DNA of 47,869 nucleotides from Bacillota bacterium (GCA_023412215.1 JAEYNX010000008.1:1-47869), one strand, 5' to 3'; shown: positions 34,701-41,187, counted from the first letter of the stretch. Numbers and translations are program-made. The notes: generated by a model not told the origin, from the letters alone.

Positions 34701-34796
34701 AGCATTCTCATCCTCGCGCTCGCCGTAAACCTTTTGTCCCTTGATGCGTTTGGCCTCGCTTAAAATCTCGTCCAAGGAATAATAGTCGTCTAACAT
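31782..34796 (-). CDS. Degenerate P1B-type ATPase-like membrane protein with P/Q-rich N-terminus
   Basis: A 1004-residue protein. Residues 1 to about 430 are a Pro/Gln/Glu/Tyr-rich low-complexity stretch. After that, membrane helices and cytoplasmic parts follow the P-type ATPase order: a helix with VCVCAPFTSV in the place of the CPC motif, LTPRGAMLSGSAAAEELSEASAVAIN where the phosphorylation loop belongs, and an N-domain piece GMGISAWVNGKRVLIGNRELM. The catalytic DKTGT is replaced by ELFPTGSIT, near residue 732, and no GDGxNDxP motif is found. It is thus probably not a pump but a pseudo-enzyme, perhaps regulatory or structural. No frameshift is visible and the frame is open throughout, arguing for function. 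Confidence 0.75.
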   Translation of the reverse strand: MLDDYYSLDEILSEAKRIKGQKVYGEREDENAPPIRPANRPPRQQEQPGQGYNTAYEQPQAPYGNGYEGAQGGRVMPAYAPPQNYIPPQPPPPPVARTEQVPPSPPPVTRVEQVPPSPPPAARTEQAPPAPRRFSIARESEVFGSYGQNPPPKAPAEAPPEVRRTSYSDEWREGYASAVPPVRKQEPYAPPSEPAPEWLHEQQASYPTPPAQPVYRQSGEPAAYRQPPEPQEQPRRQPPQPYNSPRQQAAEPYSAQGARYDEPDRQPYTQPSEPPRAEAPEPEYTPPAPYEEPPLSGGFRLRRPVRRPEAPQENAPPYAPYIEPTEEAALPSYGEIPPERQAPPSIQEPAPSVQDHDTKQFNTLSPLDMETAGELAGAAPLAGGQLTVPQAQPESRVSRWQAYRMLEEDGTLPPAEAQEAAEEAVFDENELNSPEDLPNVLHRLRIRQILAYLRAAVLTLTSVGAIYLILTLIAVTLPIPDAISAQKAPGMYAVSLFALSFISFLVSIMPIGHGLLSLFRLKANTDSMTALASVSTLVYTFAFVARPSMMQHQNAQYYCVAAIVGLWFNAVGKVTMLSRIRHNLSVATSGEVMHAVKIAENGEFARSVATVMDEEEPKVAVASPAGFLQGFMHASYDDEQAQGASRILSPICFGAAVVLSAASYFLYKDILSCLTVFTAVVCVCAPFTSVLVINLPLLRAAKSLTPRGAMLSGSAAAEELSEASAVAINAAELFPTGSITLHGIRTFKGGRIDMSILEAASIMEKVGGTMADIFFQIIEGRKEILENVEDIVYEEGMGISAWVNGKRVLIGNRELMRHHGVELPPREYELKYTQEGRDLMYLATSGELSSMFVISYHASPAVYRRLKRLEHSGVAILVKTTDPNITRDMLSDLYELDYDLVQIMPAALHGTYAELTAENPCDRAAAATMGGAQALIDTVLAAVKVKSSASTAALLQMLFIVLGYGLATLITFFYGISLINPLLLLSYQLVSALVVTLFISARSY

Positions 34797-34841
34797 CTAA
34801 CGTTCTTCCCCCTTTTGTCTGTCTCGTGCACTCCAATCAGG

Positions 34842-34898
34842 GATCATACCAAATTCCATTACCGCTTAACACTCATCCGGCAATAACGCAAAGCGTTC
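34842..34898 (-). repeat. Dispersed intergenic repeat, copy R3
   Basis: On the minus strand the AACGC-TTT-GCGTT hairpin is followed by GCCGGATGAG and the tail AATGGAATTTGGTATGATC, nearly the tail of copy R2, with about 20 bases missing between. Confidence 0.6.
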
Positions 34899-34912
34899 AT
34901 ATAAAATGGGTA

Positions 34913-35674
34913 TTACAGCTTTAACCGCTGCCGTGTCACCTCAAACATCAGGATGCCGCCCGCCACCGAGGCATTGAGCGACGATACCTTGCCGAGCATG
35001 GGCAGCGAAACAATAAAATCGCACTTTTCCTTTACCAGCCTGCCGATGCCTTCCCCCTCCGAGCCAATGACAAGGCCGACGGCCCCGCCGAAATCCTGCT
35101 TGCACCAGGGGGTGGCGCCCATATCCGCGCCGTAGATCCACACGCCGTTCTGCTTAAGCTCCTCGAGTGTCGCGGGGATGTTGGCCACCTTGGCCACCGG
35201 CAGATGGGCGCACGCGCCCGCCGACGCCTTGTATACCGCCGCGGTAACCGAGGCGCTGCGCCGTTTGGGGATGATCATGCCGTGCGCGCCCGCGGCCTCC
35301 GCCGTGCGGATGAGTGCGCCCAGATTGTGCGGGTCTTCGATGCCGTCGGCGATGATGATGAAGGGGGGCTCGTCCTTCTCCTTCGCGCGGGCAAGGATAT
35401 CCTCCACCGAGGCATACTCCACGGCAGCCATCACCGCCGCCACGCCCTGATGGGTTTCGCCGCCCGCGAGCTGCGTGAGCTTTTCGGCGGTAACCTCTTT
35501 AACGGGGATGCCGCCCTCGCGTGCAAGCGCTATGATTTTTGAGATGCTGCCCTGGCGCTCGCCCTGCAGAACAAAGACGGTGTCTACCGTTTTGCCGGAT
35601 TTAAGCGCCTCTAACACAGCGTTGCGGCCAACGATTGCGTCGGCGCTTCGCTGCTGAGAATTTTCATTTTGCAT
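34913..35674 (-). CDS. rlmB: 23S rRNA 2'-O-methyltransferase RlmB/TrmH family
   Basis: A 253-residue SPOUT methyltransferase that transfers a methyl group from SAM to a ribose 2'-OH, in RlmB the conserved Gm of 23S rRNA. The start at 35674 gives the normal length. The N-terminal substrate-binding domain (IVGRNAVLEALKSGKTVDTVFV) is followed by the knotted domain: IIIADGIEDPHNLGALIRTAEAAGAHGMIIPKRRSA, VGLVIGSEGEGIGRLVKEKCDFIVSLPMLGKVSSLNASVAGGILMFEVTRQR. Arg in the motif-1 helix and Asn in SSLNAS are in place. The product could instead be a TrmH-like tRNA enzyme, but RlmB is favoured. Confidence 0.9.
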   Translation of the reverse strand: MQNENSQQRSADAIVGRNAVLEALKSGKTVDTVFVLQGERQGSISKIIALAREGGIPVKEVTAEKLTQLAGGETHQGVAAVMAAVEYASVEDILARAKEKDEPPFIIIADGIEDPHNLGALIRTAEAAGAHGMIIPKRRSASVTAAVYKASAGACAHLPVAKVANIPATLEELKQNGVWIYGADMGATPWCKQDFGGAVGLVIGSEGEGIGRLVKEKCDFIVSLPMLGKVSSLNASVAGGILMFEVTRQRLKL

Positions 35675-35881
35675 GAGTAATAAGCTCTCCATCCGCCGCT
35701 TTGCGCCGGCTTTGTTTTGTCGTCTGCGCACTTCCTGCCGCCAAAGGCGCTTACCGCCTGCGGCACACAGCTGATATGTACGGCTGCCCTTACCCGCAAA
35801 GCAACGATAAGAGCGTTTGTAATCTTTATTATAGCATAACTCTGGGTATTTTTAAAACGAAATATTGGAACAGTAAACAGT

Positions 35882-36157
35882 TTATTTGATAAGCAGGATG
35901 AAGCATAGGCTGGAGATCGCGGCGCCCGCCGCGGCTGCGGCCATGATCTTAAGCACCCCTGCCAGAATGGTGGAGCGAAAGATTGCGGCGCGGCGTATCC
36001 TCGGGCCGTGGAGTGTCATATAGGAGTTGGCCTGTCTTTTGAGCTCCGGCTCCGCCGCATTGCGCTTATCGTTATTGACAATAAAGATGATTCTTTCAAA
36101 AAAGTCGTTTTCGGTGTTGATAACCTCGATTACTCTTTTGTTGGTTCCACGCAACAT
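35882..36157 (-). CDS. Small conserved protein with C-terminal membrane helix
   Basis: A 91-residue protein starting at the ATG at 36157, with GGGGGA nearby; a longer frame to 36178 exists. The first part reads MLRGTNKRVIEVINTENDFFERIIFIVN, which resembles short conserved hypothetical proteins of Oscillospiraceae. The last 30 residues (STILAGVLKIMAAAAAGAAISSLCFILL) form one membrane helix. Function not known. Confidence 0.7.
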   Translation of the reverse strand: MLRGTNKRVIEVINTENDFFERIIFIVNNDKRNAAEPELKRQANSYMTLHGPRIRRAAIFRSTILAGVLKIMAAAAAGAAISSLCFILLIK

Positions 36158-36319
36158 AGTTTCGCATTCCCCCCGCACACAAGTACTCTTGCAACAGCAT
36201 TATTTTGGGCGGTTTTCATGCAAGTTATGCGCCATAAACTGCCTGCCGCACCGTTTATGCAGGGAATCGGTGTTATGTAAAAAATGGATATACAGTCGAT
36301 ATTCATCCCATATTGTGGA

Positions 36320-36500
36320 ATATTCAGTTGAAAATGTTGAAAACAGGCCCCTTATACCCTTTGTAAACCCCGAGTTGACATAACAGATGTGGAAAACTCT
36401 GTTGAAAAGGTTGAAAAGCCCGTTTAAAACCTGTCCGAATGGCCGATGGCCTGTACAAAAAGTTTATGCATAACGGTTGAGAAACTTTATTATGTCAACC
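36320..36500. other. Cluster of DnaA-box-like and GTTGAAAA repeats (origin-like)
   Basis: Four copies of GTTGAAAA (or GGTTGAAAA) come in pairs about 10 bases apart, next to TGTGGAATA and TGTGGAAAAC, which differ by one or two bases from the reverse DnaA box TGTGGATAA. TTATGCATAACGG and TTATGTCAACC lie farther right in an A+T-rich stretch. No dnaA, dnaN or rpmH gene is nearby, so calling it oriC is not justified. Confidence 0.35.
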
Positions 36501-36684
36501 TGTGTAAGGGTTTGGTAAAATCTACGTAAAACGCTTAACCTCTGTAACTTGGCTTTTTGAGTGCCTGTCGTTTATACAATAAGTTGTTCCGCCTTTACGA
36601 TTTGTTAAGCAGAAATAATGAGACAGAATTCGTCTTAGCCTGCATAAAACCCAGTATTTTAGTGGATTTTACCCGTTTCTTGTC

Positions 36685-37377
36685 TTAAACCTCCGGCGGG
36701 CGGGCGGTGAGGTAGCCGATGGCGCGTTCCACCGCTGTTTTGGAGTCGCCCCAGTCCTTGTCCACTCCGGCATTGCGGTAATCGAACATGCTGCAGAAGC
36801 GGCTGACATCGCTCTTGGCCTTTTCAAGGTAGGCCCTTGTCAGCGCGGTGGTAACGGTTAAAAACTCGGGCAGCTCCTTTTTGCCAAGGTGCTTGGGCGC
36901 GTGCTCGGCGAGTGCGGTATAGTGCTGCAGGCAGAGGTAGGGCTGGGCGGCGTACAGCTCTTTAAAGGCCTGCTCCCTGCTCCAGATTTTAAAGAGGTTC
37001 GAGAACATCATCTCCATGGCATCGTCCACCTTGGTACAGACATAGCAGCCCTTGGCCGCGGTACTGACTGTGCGCAGGTCGGGCTTGCCGCTTTTAACGG
37101 CCTTTTCATCGGGCAGGGCCTTGAGCAGCTCGCTAAGATGGCTTTCGAGCATCAGTGCGAGCGACAGGCGGTTCTTGCGCTTGAGCATCCTGTCAAAATG
37201 ATCGCTGCAAAAGCCCAGCTTGTTGGTCTGTATGCGGATATCCGGCTCCATCATCGCGGCGCCCATAATCCCTTCGAGCGCCCGCTCCTCAAGCATGCCG
37301 TGCAGGCGGCAGAGAGGGCAGCCGTCCTTCGGCTCAAACACCTCGCTGATCGGGATGGTGTACAGGGTTTCTTTCAT
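36685..37377 (-). CDS. DUF6062-like cysteine-rich protein
   Basis: A 230-residue soluble protein with two CxxC pairs (CPLC near 25, CYVC near 110) and C-x-x-x-H motifs (FCSDHFDR, LCLQHYTA), an order that suggests two metal-binding halves. It corresponds to the DUF6062 family of Clostridia; function is not known. Starts at 37389 and 37428 are also possible, but a perfect palindrome covers the region, and AAAGGA sits inside that palindrome. I prefer the ATG at 37377. Confidence 0.75.
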   Translation of the reverse strand: MKETLYTIPISEVFEPKDGCPLCRLHGMLEERALEGIMGAAMMEPDIRIQTNKLGFCSDHFDRMLKRKNRLSLALMLESHLSELLKALPDEKAVKSGKPDLRTVSTAAKGCYVCTKVDDAMEMMFSNLFKIWSREQAFKELYAAQPYLCLQHYTALAEHAPKHLGKKELPEFLTVTTALTRAYLEKAKSDVSRFCSMFDYRNAGVDKDWGDSKTAVERAIGYLTARPPEV

Positions 37378-37387
37378 GCTAAGATCC

Positions 37388-37428
37388 ATGTCCTTTCTTT
37401 TAGGCCTTATGTCCAAAAGAAAGGACAT
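37388..37428 (-). promoter_or_regulatory. Perfect 14-bp inverted repeat over the DUF6062 ribosome binding site
   Basis: ATGTCCTTTCTTTT and AAAAGAAAGGACAT with a 13-base centre. The AAAGGA ribosome binding site of the downstream gene lies in one arm. It may be an RNA hairpin controlling translation or an operator. Confidence 0.55.
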
Positions 37429-37685
37429 AAAACCAAATTTAAAAAGTGCCGGTGCCGCATAGCGGCAGGCAGGGCTTGCATGTCGATGAAGGGCTTAACC
37501 CATCATCGTCCTTGCAGTTTTCCAAGGGTTGAAATATCTTCTTTCAATCTATTGCCTTGACTTTCCAAAGCCGTACCTTTCGTGGTTGAAAGGCATCGCC
37601 GTTATTTTAAGTATCCCGGGGGCTGCCCGCGCAGTGTTTCCGGCTATAAGTACAGGCAGATTATTCAAGATCTACGGTTATTTTC

Positions 37686-37709
37686 ATTATACCATACTGA
37701 TGGTATAAT
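37686..37709 (+). promoter_or_regulatory. Palindrome over a TATAAT box upstream of the OGG gene
   Basis: ATTATACCAT-ACTG-ATGGTATAAT, a perfect 10-bp inverted repeat whose right arm contains TATAAT (37704-37709). This suggests an operator over a -10 element. Confidence 0.5.
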
Positions 37710-37814
37710 AAGCGCAATGAATGTTAATCAGTCGAAAGAATTATTCTGTGCGCTTATTATACATTTTTATGTCCACCCGCCTCGCCCCTGCGGGGCAACC
37801 GGCGGGAATGAACG

Positions 37815-37850
37815 ATTATATCATAAACATACTTACGTTTATGATATAAT
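37815..37850 (+). promoter_or_regulatory. Second palindrome upstream of the OGG gene
   Basis: ATTATATCATAAAC and GTTTATGATATAAT, a perfect 14-bp inverted repeat with an 8-base centre, again ending in TATAAT. The 37429-37884 interval has no gene apart from these two palindromes. Confidence 0.5.
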
Positions 37851-37884
37851 GATAGTATTCTGTTGAAAAGTGGGGAACGCGGCG

Positions 37885-38733
37885 ATGAAGGTTACGCAGG
37901 TAAACAATGATATGGTGTGCACGGAGGTGCAGGATTTCTGCCTGCGCGACATCCTGTGCTGCGGGCAGTGCTTTCTGTTTACCGAGACGGTGCCGAACAC
38001 CTTCTTCGGCGTGGCGGGCGGGCACGCGCTGACTGTCACGCAGGAGGGCACCACGCTCACCTTTAAGGATACGACGCCTGAGGCCTTTCGCCTTTTCTGG
38101 CGCGGGTATTTCGACCTTGACCGCGATTACCGCTCGATCAAGCAGGCCCTCTGTGCCGACGACGCCCTGCGGCGGACGGTGGAGTTCACACCGGGCATGC
38201 GGGTGCTGCGCCAGCCGCCGTGGGAGGCACTGTGTTGTTTTATCCTTTCCCAAAACAACAACGTTAAACGCATTCAGGGGATCGTGTCGCGCCTGTGCGG
38301 GCAGTTCGGCGAGGAACTGCCCGGCGGCGGCTTCACCTTCCCCTCCCCCGAGGTGCTCGCGGCACGTTCGGTGGAGGAGTTAGCCCTGCTGCGCGCGGGC
38401 TTTCGCGCCGCCTACCTGCTCGACGCCGCTAAAAAGGTGGCCTCCGGCGAGGTGAACCTAGAGGAACTGTACCGCCTTGATATCGACAGCGCGCGGCAGT
38501 CGCTCATGCGCATCAAGGGCGTGGGCATCAAGGTGGCGGACTGCGCGCTCCTGTACGGCTTTTCGCGCGTGGAGGCCTTCCCGCTCGACGTATGGATGAA
38601 GCGCGCCATGGTCTCGCTCTTCCCGCTCGGCCTGCCCGACTGCGCCAAGGCGTACGCGGGGATTGCGCAGCAGTATATCTTTCACTACATGCGGTGCGGG
38701 GTGAAGGGGGAGTGTGAGACGGCTAAAAAATAA
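37885..38733 (+). CDS. 8-oxoguanine DNA glycosylase (OGG1-like)
   Basis: A 282-residue base-excision repair enzyme. The ATG at 37885 is preceded by GGGGAA; a GTG at 37870 is possible. The N-terminal OGG_N-like half (DFCLRDILCCGQCFLF... FRLFWRGYFDLDRDY) precedes the HhH-GPD domain: FILSQNNNVKRIQGIVSRL, the helix-hairpin-helix LMRIKGVGIKVADCALLYGF with the catalytic Lys, and AFPLDVWMKRAM with the catalytic Asp. These are the features of OGG1/AlkA-type glycosylases that remove 8-oxoguanine. It has its own terminator. Confidence 0.9.
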   Translation: MKVTQVNNDMVCTEVQDFCLRDILCCGQCFLFTETVPNTFFGVAGGHALTVTQEGTTLTFKDTTPEAFRLFWRGYFDLDRDYRSIKQALCADDALRRTVEFTPGMRVLRQPPWEALCCFILSQNNNVKRIQGIVSRLCGQFGEELPGGGFTFPSPEVLAARSVEELALLRAGFRAAYLLDAAKKVASGEVNLEELYRLDIDSARQSLMRIKGVGIKVADCALLYGFSRVEAFPLDVWMKRAMVSLFPLGLPDCAKAYAGIAQQYIFHYMRCGVKGECETAKK

Positions 38734-38779
38734 AGCGCCGTCTGTGAGCACCATAACTTATACGCAAATAATACTAATG

Positions 38780-38823
38780 AAAAAACAGAGGAGAGACATG
38801 ACTGTGTTTCTCCTCTGTTTTTT
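38780..38823. terminator. Terminator of the OGG gene
   Basis: A perfect 15-bp stem from AAAAAACAGAGGAGA to TCTCCTCTGTTTTTT, so T-runs occur on both strands. It isolates the sigma-2 gene from upstream transcription. Confidence 0.9.
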
Positions 38824-38866
38824 ATGGAACGATTTGTAAATATTTTATAAACGTTCCAGAATATAC

Positions 38867-38895
38867 GTTACTAAATATGCACCTTTTCTCTCTTT
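38867..38895 (+). promoter_or_regulatory. Candidate autoregulated promoter of sigma gene 2
   Basis: GTTACT at 38867-38872, 17 bases, CTCTTT at 38890-38895; same spacing as at 12067-12095. The following bases ACCCATAAAGGAG match sigma gene 1 with one change. Confidence 0.55.
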
Positions 38896-38910
38896 ACCCA
38901 TAAAGGAGAG
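38888..38910 (+). promoter_or_regulatory. Potential hairpin covering the sigma-2 ribosome binding site
   Basis: CTCTCTTT pairs with AAGGAGAG (one G-T pair) around ACCCATA. Compared with sigma gene 1 both arms changed in a matching way. Confidence 0.4.
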
Positions 38911-38919
38911 GTGAGATGC

Positions 38920-39501
38920 ATGCAATATATTTTCGACACCATATCAACCGCCCAAAGAGGCGCCGAAGGCGCTTTATTGCAACTGGTTAAACAATTCCAA
39001 CCGCTGTTAAAGAAATATGCCCAAAGGCTCAATTATGAGGACGCATATAGCGATCTGCAGGCTAAGTTTATCGAAATCATAAAAAGTATACCGCTTGCAA
39101 AATTAAAGAATGCCGGTGACCCGTATTTATTGTGCTACATAAAGAAATCGGTTCAACATCATTCTATTCTTCTGGCGCAAAGGCAACAGGAATCACAAAA
39201 GATGATCGCTTTCTCCGCGCTGAGTACAGATGACGAAGATCAATATGCCTATTTTGAGGACAAGCTGTTGTCTGTAACGGATGAGTACCCTCAAATTGAA
39301 TTTGATTTTTTAACGCATGTTTTGACCCGATATGAATCGGAGATCATCCTTTGTTTTTATTACTATCATTACCCCGCAAAAATGATTGCCCAAATGCACC
39401 ATGTGTCTGCCCCGGCAATCAGTCAGGCAAAGGCCAATGCCATTAAAAAGCTAAAAAAGTATATGTTATCTGAAAACATACGGAAAGGAGCCTTAATATG
39501 A
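38920..39501 (+). CDS. UviA/TcdR-like (group 5) sigma factor 2
   Basis: A 193-residue sigma factor, start at the ATG at 38920, nine bases after AAGGAGAG. Region 2 (LLQLVKQFQPLLKKYAQRLNYEDAYSDLQAKFIEI) and region 4 (LTRYESEIILCFYYYHYPAKMIAQMHHVSAPAISQAKANAIKKLK) parallel sigma factor 1. Its stop overlaps the holin start (ATGA), so both are translated together. The order sigma, holin, leaderless hydrolase recalls tcdR-tcdB-tcdE of Clostridioides difficile and uviA-uviB. It probably directs its own operon and the M23 gene downstream. Confidence 0.85.
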   Translation: MQYIFDTISTAQRGAEGALLQLVKQFQPLLKKYAQRLNYEDAYSDLQAKFIEIIKSIPLAKLKNAGDPYLLCYIKKSVQHHSILLAQRQQESQKMIAFSALSTDDEDQYAYFEDKLLSVTDEYPQIEFDFLTHVLTRYESEIILCFYYYHYPAKMIAQMHHVSAPAISQAKANAIKKLKKYMLSENIRKGALI

Positions 39502-39947
39502 ATCAAAGTAATGTTGTTAAATGGTTCACCGCAACCTTTATGGGCTGGTCCACCGCCTTATTGAATACATACGGCATATTGTCGCTGCTGGTATGCGGCG
39601 CAATCATTTTCGATGTTATAACAGGAATCCTCAAGGCAAAAACATCGAAAACAATCAATAGCAATGCGGGCTTTATCGGCCTTTGGAAAAAGCTTTCGTT
39701 GTTTGCCGGGCTGTTTTTCGGGTACTTCCTGGACTTTGTTGAACGCTACCTTGGTTCTGTAAGCGATACGATTGATATTACGTTTCATATTCCGTTTGGA
39801 ATGATTATTGGGATTTACATCGTACTTAATGAATGTATTTCTATAGTGGAGAATCTGTATGCCTGCGGCGTGAAGCTGCCGGGGTTTTTGATTAAAGCCC
39901 TCAAGGCGGCGAGTGACCGGGCGGATAACAACAGTAATCAAAAATAA
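39498..39947 (+). CDS. Phage-type holin (TcdE/toxin-secretion holin family)
   Basis: A 149-residue membrane protein of the holin_4_1 (toxin secretion/phage lysis) family. GAAAGGAG precedes the ATG at 39498, which overlaps the sigma stop. Features: N-terminal helix (TYGILSLLVCGAIIFDVITGILKAK), the family signature DVITGILKAKTSKTINSNAGFIGLWKKL, helices LFAGLFFGYFLDFV and IPFGMIIGIYIVLNECISIVENL, and a charged C-terminus. TcdE-like holins allow export of leaderless toxins. Here the candidate cargo is the neighbouring M23 protein and perhaps the CHAP proteins. Confidence 0.92.
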   Translation: MNQSNVVKWFTATFMGWSTALLNTYGILSLLVCGAIIFDVITGILKAKTSKTINSNAGFIGLWKKLSLFAGLFFGYFLDFVERYLGSVSDTIDITFHIPFGMIIGIYIVLNECISIVENLYACGVKLPGFLIKALKAASDRADNNSNQK

Positions 39948-39960
39948 TTTTTTTAAGGAC

Positions 39961-39989
39961 CTTAATTTTGAGCAGCGTTTTTTCTCTTT
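39961..39989 (+). promoter_or_regulatory. Candidate UviA/TcdR-type promoter of the M23 gene
   Basis: CTCTTT at 39984-39989 followed by ATATAA, with CTTAAT as a weak -35 at 17 bases. The predicted leader of about 107 bases is close in length to that of CHAP gene 1, and both end in TTTCAAAATAAA, A-rich bases and AAAGGAGA. Confidence 0.45.
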
Positions 39990-40102
39990 ATATAATTGAA
40001 AGAAGATCGGCAGAAAGGTTTATTCCACGCTCGCCGCGGAGGGTGAAGGACAGATTTTGAGGCGGATTTCTTTCAAAATAAAAAATAAAGGAGATTCATA
40101 TT

Positions 40103-41137
40103 ATGCCTACACCAACAAGTGGTAATACTTATCGTTTTAGATCCAATACTACAGCTGCTGTTAATTCAAGTAGATCTGTTGGGTATTATCTTAACTGTTA
40201 TGGTACTACATCTGGAAGTACTGTAAATGGTTATCGCAGAGACGGAACACGGGATCAGATATGGAATTTTGATGGTACTAGGTTAACACACGAAAAATCC
40301 GGCACGTCCATATGCTTATCGCGTTCCGGCACCACCGCAACTGCGGTTCAAATTGGCAGTACTTCTTTGGCCACCAGTTTATCTCAGATTTCTTTTGAGC
40401 AAATTTCCGGGAACAATTATCGAGTTAAAGTGGGAGGGACTACATCTCCCATGTATCTAACCGCTACCCCTACTACTAATTCGGCAAATGCTTCTATCAC
40501 CCTAAGTTGGGCTGCACTGAAAAGTTCTGACTCTACCAATAGTCAGTCTTGGGAGGTTGAAAGACTTATCAAGGTAACTGGTTTTCCTAGCGGTCTTTAT
40601 ACAAATAATACTGAATTCTTTCATCCCTCTGCTGGATGGACGCAGGGAACTTATACTGGTAATGGCGGAGCTACTAAGTTAGCTAATGCCATAGCCCTTT
40701 ACAGAAAGTGCTATAACCTCTCAAGTTCAGCAACTGTTACCAATAGCCAGGTGTTTACAAACCTATATGGTGCAATGACAGTAGGCTCTGGAACGTGGCA
40801 AGATGGCTCCATTCATTTGGGTTATGATTTTAATCGCGGTTTAGGTACAGAAATATATGCCCCATATGCCGGCACTGTTCAAAATGCACCTTATGCTTCC
40901 ACTTATGGAGCAGTTGCGCTTTATGCTAATTCCAGGTACTACCATCTTTTGCATATGGATCCTGTAAGCGTTTCTCAGGGCGTCTCTGTTACAACGGCTA
41001 ATGTCATAGGCAAAGAAGGGAGAGCGGGAGTTTCGCAGGTGCATCTTCATATAGAAGCTGCAACCTCAAACTCCACCTCGGTAAGGAGTCCTCTTGCCTC
41101 AACAAACAGTTCGCTGCCTACCTTAAATCTGCTCTGA
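40103..41137 (+). CDS. Leaderless ricin-like lectin/M23 peptidase fusion
   Basis: A 344-residue protein; AAAGGAG lies nine bases before the ATG. Residues 1 to about 155 resemble a ricin-type beta-trefoil with Q-x-W positions (DQIWNFDG near 50, SQSWEVERL near 148) and many S/T/G residues, suggesting binding to a sugar or wall polymer. The C-terminal LytM-like zinc peptidase has HLGYDF with His238 and Asp242 and VHLHIEA with His314 and His316, the full M23 ligand set. M23 enzymes cut peptidoglycan peptides. There is no signal peptide although a substrate outside is expected; the holin upstream is the likely export route. It is A+T-richer than the core genes. A convergent lipoprotein follows. 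Confidence 0.85.
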   Translation: MPTPTSGNTYRFRSNTTAAVNSSRSVGYYLNCYGTTSGSTVNGYRRDGTRDQIWNFDGTRLTHEKSGTSICLSRSGTTATAVQIGSTSLATSLSQISFEQISGNNYRVKVGGTTSPMYLTATPTTNSANASITLSWAALKSSDSTNSQSWEVERLIKVTGFPSGLYTNNTEFFHPSAGWTQGTYTGNGGATKLANAIALYRKCYNLSSSATVTNSQVFTNLYGAMTVGSGTWQDGSIHLGYDFNRGLGTEIYAPYAGTVQNAPYASTYGAVALYANSRYYHLLHMDPVSVSQGVSVTTANVIGKEGRAGVSQVHLHIEAATSNSTSVRSPLASTNSSLPTLNLL

Positions 41138-41150
41138 TTCTTATTCTAAA

Positions 41151-41187
41151 AAATAAAAAGAGGGGGGAATTCCCTCTCTTTTTATTT
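41151..41187. terminator. Bidirectional terminator between the M23 gene and lipoprotein E
   Basis: AAATAAAAAGAGG and CTCTCTTTTTATTT frame a GGGGAATTCC centre, giving T-runs on both strands. Confidence 0.8.
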
